The notes: generated by a model not told the origin, from the letters alone. Numbered from the stretch's first letter, positions 1 to 8,248 are shown. The stretch: DNA of 13,678 nt from Trileptium ribeirensis (GCA_030248225.1 JASANE010029108.1:1-13678), one strand, 5' to 3'. A program made the numbers and translations.

Positions 1-1241
1 AAATTAAGGGATTTAATTGACATATTCACCGCCACTAAACACCCCGGTTCTAATCATTTACTAACCGGTTTAATTTAATGCTGCACAAAATTCCTTCAAA
101 TTTGGTTGCTTTCAGTATATATATTTGATAATTCTGTGAAACATCTCAAATTCTCTCAAATATTTGGTAATTCGATATTCTGCCATTTTTTCTCCAAACA
201 ATAACTAATCATCGGTATTCCAGATTTCACTTTACTTTACTGATCTGACTTTATTGCTGTTTCTAATCACACTCTATGCAGAACAGGTTTTTTTTCCGAT
301 GGTTCGTTTATTAGATGATTTTTATTCCTTCTGACGCGCCCGAACACCGGTATTCTTGGCTTGTTTACTGCTTTCTAATTCCACTGCATTCATTTTATAA
401 ACCATGACAGTGTAATTGTGTGTGTGTCTATTGAAGTAGCCGAGACTAGCGAAATGTATTGTTAACTTATAGTAGTAATGGTACCGGTGGACTGGTGGCA
501 GCTAGATGGCGACGATTGGCACCAGGAACGCTTTTCCACCGTTTTACTGGACATGCTATTTTCTTATTATTAACGTAGATATGTAGGTTTTCGTTTGGCT
601 ATGTTGTTTTTGGTCGGATCTTCAGGGACTATCGTTTTTGTATATGCGTGTGTACCAGTGCTTTTAAAAACATTGCAAAATGCAAATATCGAAAAAGCAA
701 TTGTATGTAAAATAAAAGAACAACATATTTTAGAAATGTGTTTTTTCGAAATGTGTGTGATTTTTATCAAAGAGCCGATGATAGTCGACTCAAAACTCTT
801 GGTTTACTTCACATGGCTTCTTTCGTTGGCTGCTTACATCTAGGCAAAAACATTGCCATGAAAAAAATAACATTCTCTATCTTGTTTTGATATTGATAGA
901 GATTTCCAACTACCGTTGGGCCTATACTGTTCTAAATTCCAGGAAGTGAACAATTTTTTATAAATCCACAACTTTTTATAGAAAAGAAGGATAACACGTT
1001 ACACTATTTTGTAGCAATGGTATATTTTTCCCAGTTGTGTTTTAATAGATTTGTCTGTGTTTTGGCGGTGTGACGACGAAAGTCCAAACAATTATTATTC
1101 GATTCTAAAGTATTCCCCAAATGTTGTTATTTTTTCTGAATTATACCTTGTGATGGTTGACTTAATGATAATTTATTGCATTGTTAGGTGTTAGGATTTC
1201 CTATTTGCTTAGGATTTACCCCTTCATATATTAATGCGCCA
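1..1241. other. AT-rich non-coding stretch, no gene recognised
   Basis: I see no convincing exon here on either strand. The longest open frame (595-843, plus) is hydrophobic but has low-complexity composition and no recognisable motif. A short TG run lies near 417-428 and a short TA run near 117-124. A GC-richer patch at about 480-545 contains a 'ctagatggcg' core, and a similar inverted core, 'gccatcta', occurs near 1948. Such cores could be relics of small interspersed repeats. The patch has a 'tggcacc' string, but no long terminal repeat surrounds it. Confidence 0.5.
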
Positions 1242-1768
1242 GTAAAGTTTAAGATGACCCCACCAGCCATCATATTTTGTTATTTTGCATAAGAATTGTT
1301 ACGGAACGCTTTTTGTTCAATTGAAATTTGGCGTAACACTGTTCGCGAACACAGCGCTCGCAATTAAAATCTAATCATTTTATGTTCGTGAAAATTCAAG
1401 TAAAATTACCAAAATTTTGGAGAATGAAAATTTGTCGAATTTGAATAACCCGGTATTGTTCGCGAACACTGAGAGCTTAACTATAGGATCGATTTGATTG
1501 TGTCATCACTTTTGCATTAAATTTGTTTGTGAACACTGTATAATCCAAATTTAAATGATTAGGCATTTAGGAAACCGAATTGGTGCAAATTGAAAACGCC
1601 TAAATTATGTTCGAACACAGGGTCTAATTTCTCGCTCCTGACTTGTTTTTGCCAATTTTCGGTTAGCGACTGACCGAATGAAATTCAGCCTTTTCCGTAA
1701 TAAGGGTTTGCGATTCGATATTGGTAATTAGAAAATATGATGGCTGGCGGGGTTACTTTAGGTTTACT
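1242..1768. mobile_element. Non-autonomous TIR transposon (MITE), copy 1
   Basis: The left end (about 1242-1280) and the right end (about 1733-1768) are inverted complements over roughly 36 bases. The left core reads gaccccaccagccatcat and the right reads atgatggctggcggggtta. The interior (about 450 bp) has no coding frame, so this is a non-autonomous element. It contains a palindromic motif GTTCGCGAAC at 1341 and 1458, with degenerate copies at 1525 (gtttgtgaac) and 1609 (gttcgaac). A shorter relative lies at 5163-5580. The outermost matching bases are GTAAA at both ends, so insertion at a TA dinucleotide is possible, but the exact ends and superfamily are uncertain. Confidence 0.8.
1341..1616. 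repeat. Iterated GTTCGCGAAC palindromes inside MITE copy 1
   Basis: Perfect 10-bp palindromes sit at 1341-1350 and 1458-1467, with degenerate versions at 1525-1534 and 1609-1616. All are preceded by T and most are followed by AC(A/T)G. The 67-base step from 1458 to 1525 also separates the two perfect palindromes in the second element (5344 to 5411), so the arrangement is inherited within the family. Confidence 0.75.
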
Positions 1769-2162
1769 CATGCATAAAGTCTAATTATCCTGGGAGTTTG
1801 GAATAAAATTTACCGATAAAAAAGACCAATCGGTTTAAAAATAAGCAAATTATAGATAATAACTACAAATTTGGTACCATTAATTCAAAGTATATAGTAA
1901 AACTTTTTTCACATATAAGGACACATGTTAATATAATGTTGCGCTGCCATCTAAGGTTAGACGCCGTGGACAAATTAGTAAGTCGATAAGGTTATTATTA
2001 GGTGTTAACACAATAGTTGTTTTTACACATGTTTCTTTCAATGAAGCATATGTGAGTTTGATAGTAATACTATGGTATATTTGAAGGATTTACATATCAG
2101 TTATATCCTCCTGAAGCTATTTATGCTTTATGCAGTGCGTATATCTTTGTACACAAATTAGC
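1769..2162. other. Non-coding spacer
   Basis: AT-rich sequence with no exon-like segment. A small inverted 'gccatcta' core near 1948 resembles the patch near 505. Nothing else is recognisable. Confidence 0.4.
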
Positions 2163-2575
2163 GGTGAGAGTTTAAGCTCTAGGTTCGGCCGAACTCGGCT
2201 GAATCTCACTTTGGATCCGAGCCTGTCTGCGAGATGAGTGTCTCTTAGAGATGAACCTAGTATATCTTGAAAACCCGTTGTCGACTCTTAAAAAGCTCTT
2301 TTTAAAAACAACACACAACTATAAAACTTATATATCATAGTAGTCAGCCAACAACAAGAAATGCTGAGGTTACCTCAGCTCGCTTGTTAAAATCTCTAAA
2401 GGCAACCATATATATGACTAGTACCTTTGCCATTTTGTATATAATATCCCTGTGTAATGTCAGGGAACCAAAAATTTTTTGATTAAAAGTTTTTAAGAGC
2501 CAAGCCAAGCTGGTAGAGACGGGTCAAGCTGAACCGAACATGGTTTAAGAAAACCGAGTCGAACAGTAGCTCTAC
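2163..2575 (+). repeat. Dispersed repeat of about 400 bp, copy A
   Basis: This stretch resembles 10745-11130 in the same orientation, with matching blocks in the same order. One block reads 'tcgactcttaaaaagctctt' here and 'tcggctcttaaaaactcttt' there. It is followed by a run rich in 'aaaacaacaaac', then a 'cagct' plus 'atatata' block, and finally an 'agagccaagccaagctgg' block. Both ends are rich in GAGCC/AGCTGAG-like words. A perfect 12-base palindrome, gttcggccgaac, lies at 2183-2194. No coding frame is present, so it is probably an old non-autonomous element. Its ends are approximate. Confidence 0.65.
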
Positions 2576-2626
2576 AATCTGGCTAATTCTGACATCTAAT
2601 ATCAATAGGTAAAGTTTTAAATCTTA

Positions 2627-2672
2627 GAATTTCCTAAATTTCCTAAATGTCTTAAAATTTCCTAAATCTTAG
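2627..2672. repeat. Short 'tttcctaaa' low-complexity repeat
   Basis: The words 'atttcctaaa' and 'tcttaaa' alternate four or more times within about 45 bases, giving a degenerate minisatellite-like tract without coding potential. Confidence 0.6.
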
Positions 2673-2700
2673 CTGCCACACTAACTAATAGTTGCACTGG

Positions 2701-2811
2701 GGTAGCGATGCTTAAAATCAGTGGGGAATTTGCATAATTTTTCTTTAGTTCCTACCCCCGGATCTTGATTTCTGAGGGGAGATGCAACCTCCTCATCCCA
2801 CCGAATTCGCC
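2701..2811 (+). repeat. Dispersed repeat of about 110 bp, copy in plus orientation
   Basis: The reverse complement of 7737-7852 matches this stretch almost end to end. Shared blocks are 'gcgat', 'tttctttagttc' (tttgtttagttc in the other copy), 'ttgatttctg' followed by 'gggg', and 'cctcatcc' followed by 'ccgaat'. Because the copies are inverted and 5 kb apart, they are independent insertions of a small interspersed element. Neither has a coding frame. Confidence 0.75.
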
Positions 2812-4104
2812 GCACACACGTAGTTGCAGTTATCATCTCTTGCATTACCACAACGGTAATAAACAGGGTTGTTTAATGCAACATTTACGATATAGATGCC
2901 TGCTATGTGGAACTTTTGTGCACGTAACACTGTCGACGATATGTTGTAGGTCAGCAATATTTTCGAATAATTTCATATTGTGTCCAGTAGGCCGTCGACG
3001 CTTCTGTATGGTATCATAAACGCAGTAAAATTCTATTTAGTGACGAGCCAAGTCTTCCGGAATGATTATTTTTTGTGTTACAAGGATACAATTTAGGGCA
3101 TGTTTTTTTACACACCATCGTGCAATGATAGAGTGTATGAGATACAAGTAAAGTGCGTATAGTTTGAAATTAAAAATAATAATTTTCGCATCTTTTTAAA
3201 ATTGTTTAAGTTATAGGGTACATCGTTTGTGTTATATAGTTGAGCCTTGTCGAGTGCTCTGCATCATGGCATTGTCGTGATTAGCATCGGACAAAACTTA
3301 TAGCTTGTGGGCAATTTATAACTTAAACGCCGCATAATTTCTGTGGTTCAAGCTAGATGCGAGTCAACCCCAAAAATACTATAAACCGTTAACTTTTAAA
3401 TCATTCAGGGATTTTAAACAAAATACTACGTGAATAGATGTCTTGTAGCTTTCTTCTAAGTTAGTCATGCGCTTAGCAATGATACAGTAGTGGCATAAAC
3501 TGAACTTAAAATCTTTCTGGCATTTCCCGATCTCTCATAAAATTTCTCTATTTATGATTATTAAGACCTAATTTAGCAGTAATATATCATTAATGTTGTT
3601 TGAGCTTGTTAAAATTGATTGTGCTAACGTCTCTTGGAATGTTCCTGTGTATGTTTATGTGTATTCCAGGTTTGAATATCTTATTAATTCCAGACCCATA
3701 GATTCTAGATTATGTATCCCAAAAATATCATCCTGATCGGCATTGTTTAAGTGTTATATTTTTACGTTATAACATTTTATACAATAATACGATTAGATAA
3801 TTCAGTAAAGGCTACAGAAATAGAAGCGATAAGATGTGTCATGTTTTATTCAGAATACTGCCGCAATGCTGAAAAAATATTCATTTTTGGCTATATAGTG
3901 GGTTTTGTTTGGTTGCCAGCTGTCAAACATACTTAACGTATCTTGATCAAAACGCTGTTGTAGCAAATTTAATCATGATAAAACACGGCTTGCATGTGTT
4001 CCTTCATTTTGAAAAACGTCACTAGTTGTTGCATTATGGTCCTAATTTAACATCCATGTTGTGTATAATTAGGTCTATATATATCTATAGTATCGATATG
4101 TGGG
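2812..4104. other. AT-rich non-coding stretch, no gene recognised
   Basis: No exon can be supported here. The open frames at 2765-3019 and 3751-3936 have irregular composition, no recognised motif and no paired splice sites in a consistent phase. The stretch may be intergenic or an intron of the gene that ends at 5029. Confidence 0.45.
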
Positions 4105-4340
4105 TTAACCCCTAACGGTCAGACTCGCCAAGACATGTTAAGACCTGAAGGCTGCGTACCCCCACTCCCCTCACGGCGCGCCAAAAATTTTGCAAATGAA
4201 TAGTGAAAATTAGGCTAAAATCGGCAATAATTGGAGTAAAATTGGCAAAAATGTTGGCGGGGGTCTAGCCACTTATTGTCCCTGAGGACCAGCCTTCCCA
4301 TGACCCCCCCCCGTCACCTGCCGACATTCTACCCCCAGAC
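4105..4340. repeat. GC-richer, repeat-like patch with inverted arms
   Basis: This patch stands out in an AT-rich setting. It begins at a perfect palindrome, gggttaaccc, that includes TTAA at 4105-4108 followed by CCCC. This resembles the outer end of the piggyBac-like element at 7089, but I found no matching right end. Within it, 'ggcgcgccaaaaattttgc' (from about 4174) pairs imperfectly with 'ggcaaaaatgttggcggggg' (about 4246-4265), giving arms around an AT-rich loop. A run of nine C lies near 4305. It is probably a transposon fragment. Confidence 0.4.
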
Positions 4341-4877
4341 CTTCGATGTCTGTGATATATATTAGAAAAGTACTCACAATTTAAATGTATTGTTAATCGA
4401 CCGAATTTTATAACATGGCAATTCTTTGAACTTTTCGATAGAATAAAGCTTTGTCGGAGCATTGCTTGTCATTAAGCGTTAGTCTGCGCTCGAAGCGTGC
4501 CGAAAAAAGGTACTCGTATTCCAAGTTACAAAAGTTAATAGTTCAGTTCTTAGGGAATTAAACAAAAATGTCATATCTTGTAGCGAAGAGACATCAATAA
4601 ATGCTTTGTCGATATTTTTGGTAATTTTTGGTTCATACATTCTGTCGACTACCAGTTACTTCCGGTAAGGAAAAAATATTAATACCTTAATGCCTTATGT
4701 GAAATGCACTATTTTTCTCAAATTTTCAAATGCCCGATTGTTTTTGAAAACTTTTAAAACTGACCGCACGTCTGTCTAGGAAGTAGAAGAAGTTCTAATT
4801 TGTTCTGATAATTTTGTTCTCATCCTATAATGATGATTTTTTAACGTTAATAAAAGTCCAAATGTTTACCATTTCAG
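4341..4877. other. Non-coding stretch, probably intron of the upstream gene
   Basis: It lies directly upstream of the splice acceptor at 4876-4877, so it is probably the 3' part of the last intron of that gene. A hydrophobic segment in one frame at about 4595-4663 ends at a donor-like GTAAGG. Its phase does not fit the exon at 4878, so I did not call it. Confidence 0.4.
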
Positions 4878-5029
4878 CCTACTACGCCTGGGGTTCTAAA
4901 ACAGCCTTTCCCAGCTATATAGAATTCACATTGGCCATATTTCAAATTGTTGTGATGATTTATAGTATTATCAGACCACCTCCAACATCGATGGAGCATA
5001 TCAGAATTAGGAATCAAAAATCAAATTGA
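4878..5029 (+). CDS. 3'-terminal exon of an unidentified membrane protein (partial)
   Basis: The acceptor 'tttaccatttcag' ends at 4877. The exon then reads from its third base (phase 1) for 49 full codons to TGA at 5027-5029. The other two frames hit stops early, so the phase is forced. The peptide starts YYAWGSKTAFPSYIE, continues as one hydrophobic helix (FTLAIFQIVVMIYSII), and ends in a short polar and basic tail (RPPPTSMEHIRIRNQKSN). This looks like the last transmembrane segment and C-terminal tail of a multi-pass protein. I do not recognise the family. An AATAAA signal lies 35 bases after the stop. No upstream exon with a compatible phase could be identified, so this remains a fragment inferred from splice site, composition and polyadenylation signal. 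Confidence 0.5.
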
Positions 5030-5064
5030 CTTTATGGCAAATGTATCAGTTTATAGTATCGGGA

Positions 5065-5070
5065 AATAAA
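5065..5070 (+). terminator. AATAAA polyadenylation signal
   Basis: A canonical AATAAA hexamer lies 35 bases after the TGA of the exon at 4878-5029. It supports reading that exon as the 3' end of a transcript, although this hexamer is common by chance in such AT-rich DNA. Confidence 0.4.
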
Positions 5071-5162
5071 CTCATATAACGATTTTGTTTTCCAGTTAAG
5101 AATATATTTACACAGCATCCTATGTCTTCCATCGTTACGGACGTAACCCTTTCTTATGCGCG

Positions 5163-5580
5163 ACTAAACTTAAGTTGACCCCGCTAACCATCCTATTTTA
5201 TGATTCCCGATGTGGAATCCATATCCACTGTTACAGAACAAATATTCCATTTGATTCATCGCTAGAGCACACTTAGAGATTTGCGTTCCCTTTAGGACTG
5301 TATAGCAACATTTTATAGCGGCGTTGAAATAGGATTCGTCTCTGTTCGCGAACAAATTTAATGTAAGTGTGACGTCATAAACGGAACATCCCTATTATTT
5401 ATCAATCAGTGTTCGCGAACAAGACCCGTGTTAATTGACCTCAGAAAAATTGTGTTGCGTACAAATTTGATATTCATGAACAAAAACTAGTATTTCTGGA
5501 CCGACTAGAAATTGTTCGGTGACAAATTTTTTTACAAAAAACAACATATGATGGTCAGCGGGGTAATAATTGAAAAATTA
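5163..5580. mobile_element. Non-autonomous TIR transposon (MITE), copy 2
   Basis: The left end contains ttgaccccgctaaccatcct (about 5174-5193) and the right end contains catatgatggtcagcgggg (about 5545-5563). They are inverted complements of each other and match the ends of the element at 1242-1768. The interior has palindromes at 5344-5353 and 5411-5420, degenerate ones at 5472-5481 (attcatgaac) and 5514-5523, and no coding frame. At about 418 bp it is some 110 bp shorter than copy 1. It lies just downstream of the terminal exon at 4878-5029. Confidence 0.75.
5344..5523. repeat. Iterated GTTCGCGAAC palindromes inside MITE copy 2
   Basis: Perfect palindromes at 5344-5353 and 5411-5420 (67-base step) are followed by degenerate copies at 5472 and 5514. 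Two perfect copies in each of two elements make this the most conserved internal feature of the family. Confidence 0.7.
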
Positions 5581-6660
5581 GCGTTATGTAAGTTAAAGTT
5601 GTGCATTTCTGCTTGACAAAATGGAATATAATCCGTAGAGCTATGCGTGGTTACAACTGTTGCCTGTACTGAAACCTTGGCTTAACCGTCATATATCTAC
5701 TCTAATGAGATGATTCAGATTACCGCGATCATTGGCTCTTCTAAATATGAAATTAATACGAAGTAGTAACTCTGAAAAATAGGAATACTGTCAGTAATAT
5801 TATCGTCATAAATCCTTAAATGTTAAAAACAACTGCAATTTTTATTCTTTCAACTCAAGCCTTCTGTTTCGGAAGCAAAATATTAATAAAATTCCCTTTA
5901 TAATATAACGGCAAAACATACTAGCAATTTTGATTAGGTTTAGGTTGCGCATAAATAGAAATACTAAGCGCCTCAGTCAGCAAATGCCCAACTACCGTGA
6001 ATATTCAAGTTTTATTGCTGTTACTTGAAAACGAAAATATGAAGAAATTAAATCACTATTCATATGGATACCTATGTTTAGTTATGTAATAGCAGGCATA
6101 TATTAAACGCTACAAGTTATAACTCGGGAAAGCACTGTGGAAATTCATTTGGACCGGTGGCGTCATACTTTCAAGAAATAGAAATTTCTTAGAAATAGCC
6201 CAAAGGTGCAAGTCGGAGCAACCGTTGCTGCAAAATAGTATAATGGATTATACTACTTTTCTATAATAAGCTGTACGTTTGGTACAAAATTACGCATTTT
6301 CTCAAATTTTGTGTGCTAAATGCATAGCAGTAGCTGGAAAAACGCAACAGTCTTAGTAAAACTGCACAATATGCTTGCGGAACCAATGCAACTCGCAGGA
6401 CACCTCGGCGTAAATTCGGAAATAATTTTCCATGTTTCTCGTGTGATTCATGATTTTTCCAAGATTCTATCGGTCACAGATACCTGGGCATGTTGTGCGA
6501 GTTTGGCAACCGTTGCTTACTTGTTTATTAAGCACGGACAAAAGGTAGCATCATAATAAAGCTAAGCAAGACTTTTGAAATCCGTAGTTTTACCGATATA
6601 AAGCTGTTACAATGGCAATAATACTTTTTAGAATTTTCCGCGAAACCTCATTTGTTTCAG
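5581..6660. other. Non-coding stretch upstream of the CUB gene
   Basis: No supported gene. Two small perfect inverted repeats occur: around 6174-6191 (aagaaat and its complement) and 6237-6254 (agtataat / attatact around GG). The open frame at 6320-6556 has no recognisable domain. The stretch ends in a good acceptor, 'tttgtttcag' (AG at 6659-6660). It may therefore hold the promoter, an untranslated first exon and a 5' UTR intron of the CUB gene, none of which I can define. Confidence 0.4.
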
Positions 6661-6771
6661 ATAATGAGATGGTAATATCTAGACATTATTGCAGTACCTT
6701 GCCGTCTAATGACGATTAGTTATGGATGTCATCAATTTCATTTTTTGAATTATAAATACTCTAGTATCACA
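6661..6771 (+). promoter_or_regulatory. Possible 5' UTR with a short upstream ORF
   Basis: This segment lies between a strong acceptor-like site ending at 6660 and the chosen start at 6772. It contains a tiny upstream reading frame (atg aga tgg taa, from 6664). An in-frame ATG at 6709 would extend the protein by 21 residues, but that extension is not signal-peptide-like and would bury the hydrophobic leader, so I favour 6772. The TATAAATA at 6751-6758 is too close to the start codon to be a credible core promoter for it. Confidence 0.35.
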
Positions 6772-6853
6772 ATGTCAGCAGTATCGATGCGATTAGTTTT
6801 AAGCTGGTGGTTGCATATCATTCTTCGTGTGCCATTGTTTTTATGTGATGAAG
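6772..6853 (+). CDS. CUB-domain protein (SOL-1/Neto-like), coding exon 1: signal peptide
   Basis: ATG at 6772 has A at -3 and opens a 27-residue exon. The leader runs from Met6: a basic residue, then mostly hydrophobic residues (RLVLSWWLHIILRVPLFLC), then the acidic DE. This suits a secretory signal peptide, though its internal His and Arg make it imperfect. The exon ends after one base of a codon at a GT donor (gaag|gtttgt). Joined to the acceptor at 7947 this gives Glu28 and runs straight into the CUB domain at Thr29-Cys30, a sensible layout for a secreted or type I membrane protein. The donor GTTTGT is weaker than GTAAGT, and Met6 at 6787 or the ATG at 6709 are alternative starts. Confidence 0.6.
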
Positions 6854-6857
6854 GTTT

Positions 6858-6888
6858 GTTACTTACTTACTTACTTATATATACATTA
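6858..6888. repeat. TTAC tetranucleotide and TA microsatellite
   Basis: Several consecutive TTAC units, then a short ATATAT tract, lie a few bases inside intron 1 next to the donor site. Repeat-length changes here could affect splice-site context, but nothing in the sequence shows this directly. Confidence 0.7.
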
Positions 6889-7088
6889 ATTTAATAGTTA
6901 TATGATCACCGGTTTATTTTGTACATTTTGTGCAACATTAATAAACAAAATTATTGTTCAACAATTAAAGCGAGGCAAATTCCATGCCACGTTAGCTTTT
7001 TCATGAAATGTGGAAAATTATAATTTTGCACAAAGACAAGTTGTTTACAAAACTGAAATATTTGATCAAAAGTTAGTATGCCATGTGT

Positions 7089-7659
7089 TTAACCCTTTAC
7101 TCCTGCAGTTGTTTGACAACCACTAATTGCGTTTGAATGCGTTGTAGCAAGAGCTTATAATGGCTTCATGGGAACATATTTTACTCCTCTCGTTTTTGAG
7201 CGCGGTAATGATGCCATGGATACAAATTTGTTCCAGCCCCCCAATAGTTTTCTTGGGGGTCTTTTGAAAAAATTGTCCGTATTCAAAAGGGGAGCGGCGT
7301 GGGTGGGTAAACGTCCCACAAAACTGAGAGAGTAAGGTCAAAATGAATCGGGTCACGACCGGTGTGTCTATATAATGATTTCTAAGAGTTTCATAGTCTT
7401 CCCAGGAAATTACTATTCACTGTTGGTTGTACTAACTAAACAAGCCGAATACTGCACGATTGGTCGCGTTCTCTGGCGCCGTCGTTCTCTCGCTTTGCCA
7501 GGAGCGTTAAGGATCCGACCAATAGTTCTGAGATAGCTGAGTGGCTAGAAAACTTGATGTTGACCCGCGCGTTCGGTGTGCGATACATCGCGATGTCAAT
7601 ATATTTGTTCACCTCACCTATACTAAAAATCTAAAATAATTAAAGACTTAAGGGGTTAA
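7089..7659. mobile_element. piggyBac-like non-autonomous element in intron 1
   Basis: TTAA at 7089-7092 is followed by CCCTTTAC, and the right side reads CTTAAGGGG followed by TTAA (7656-7659). This gives a 563-bp element with short CCC-type inverted ends and a TTAA target duplication. That combination is the signature of the piggyBac superfamily, in which insertion at TTAA and ends beginning CCC are established features. The interior is GC-richer than its surroundings and has no transposase frame, so the element is non-autonomous. It holds a short stem (cccccaa at 7238 with ttggggg at 7253), a longer inverted pair (attggtcg at 7459 and cgaccaat at 7516), and a tRNA-like A-box. Terminal identity is short, so the superfamily call is moderately sure. 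Confidence 0.6.
7534..7580 (+). other. tRNA-like A-box/B-box segment, possible SINE head or tRNA relic
   Basis: TAGCTGAGTGG at 7534-7544 fits the pol III A-box consensus (TRGYNNARNGG). A weak B-box-like word, GCGTTCGGTG, follows at about 7569-7578. No full cloverleaf can be drawn, so this is not called a tRNA gene. It lies inside the piggyBac-like element. Confidence 0.25.
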
Positions 7660-7736
7660 TATGATGCAGACAAATTTACGAGGGTACTAAAGAACGATGT
7701 TTTGAGCATATACTTATTTTAAGCATGTACATAGTC

Positions 7737-7852
7737 GGGGATTCCGATGGAGGATGAGGGGTTACATTCCCCCAGAAATCAAAATTCGGTGATAAGAACT
7801 AAACAAAAATGATGCTCATCCCCTAAAATTTTTAGGGATCGCCGCCCATGAG
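7737..7852 (-). repeat. Dispersed repeat of about 110 bp, copy in minus orientation
   Basis: This is the inverted relative of 2701-2811, with the same blocks in order when read on the minus strand (tttgtttagttc, ttgatttctggggg, cctcatcc). It carries an extra small palindrome, ccctaaaatttttaggg (7820-7836), near one end. It lies in intron 1, about 80 bases after the piggyBac-like element and about 95 bases before exon 2. Confidence 0.75.
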
Positions 7853-7947
7853 CATGTATAATATAAAACGCTCAATAATTTCGTGAAGGAAACATGCATA
7901 ATTCATGTTCCCGAAAAATTTTGTCGTGTAATAGTTTTTTATTTCAG

Positions 7948-8248
7948 AAACGTGTGACTATGTATTCAGTTCGAACGATCCAGATATCGGCAGATCAGGT
8001 GAAATTACGAGTCCTTCATATCCCGAAAAATATCCGGAAAACATGAAATGTACGTATCGATTTTTAACAAGTGGCACTGAACGAACTCAAATTATTTTTA
8101 CCGAATTTCGCCTTTACGAGAGCACTGCCAAAAAAGTCGATCAACTCAGCTCGACTGATTCAGGGCAACAACGATTCGGCGGTGGTGGTAGTGGTAGCAT
8201 TAACAGCGGCACAGACGACACTTCGCTCAATAATCGGGAACAAAATGA
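7948..8248 (+). CDS. CUB-domain protein (SOL-1/Neto-like), coding exon 2: first half of CUB domain
   Basis: The acceptor 'tttttatttcag' ends at 7947 and a consensus donor, GTAAGT, begins at 8249. The exon is 301 bases, entering in phase 1 and leaving in phase 2. It encodes residues 29-127 plus split codons at both ends. CUB hallmarks are clear: Cys30 in TCDYVFSS, the signature SGEITSPSYPEKYPENMKC ending in Cys62, then the strands TYRFL and QIIFTEFRLYE. CUB domains are extracellular beta-sandwich modules that bind proteins. In the SOL-1/Neto group they assist ionotropic glutamate receptors, but that role is only inferred from resemblance. From residue 86 to 128 the exon encodes a hydrophilic Ser/Gly/Asp/Asn stretch, including GGGGSGS, that a typical CUB lacks. 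Confidence 0.85.
8180..8206 (+). repeat. GGT/AGT trinucleotide run coding Gly-Ser
   Basis: A run of ggc/ggt codons followed by agt, ggt and agc encodes GGGGSGS within the CUB insertion. Such trinucleotide runs expand and contract easily, which may explain how the insertion arose. Confidence 0.7.

Noticed and set aside
510..530. 'tggcacc' string resembling a retroelement primer-binding site
   Set aside because: No long terminal repeats, polypurine tract or gag/pol remnants nearby; a seven-base match is uninformative.
595..843. Plus-strand open frame of 82 codons with hydrophobic stretches
   Set aside because: Biased AT-driven composition, no recognisable motif, no consistent pair of splice phases with any neighbour.
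2765..3019. Plus-strand open frame rich in Cys and His
   Set aside because: It begins inside the dispersed 110-bp repeat and has no ordered Cys/His spacing of a zinc finger.
3751..3936. Open frame of 61 codons starting at GTG
   Set aside because: No family resemblance and no splice support; its length is expected by chance in this composition.
4595..4663. Hydrophobic segment ending at a GTAAGG donor, possible exon before 4878
   Set aside because: In the hydrophobic frame the donor is phase 2, whereas the exon at 4878 needs phase 1, and no clear acceptor bounds it.
5170..5355. Minus-strand open frame
   Set aside because: It lies within the left end and interior of the second MITE and looks like a chance frame.
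6320..6556. Plus-strand open frame of 78 codons
   Set aside because: No domain or signal recognised, and splicing to the CUB gene would not be needed since exon 1 already supplies a leader.
6751..6758. TATAAATA as a core promoter for the CUB gene
   Set aside because: It sits only about 14 bases before the chosen ATG, so initiation about 30 bases downstream would begin after that start codon; likely chance in AT-rich DNA.
7525..7600. A complete tRNA gene
   Set aside because: Only the A-box is good; the B-box is poor and no acceptor or anticodon stems can be paired.
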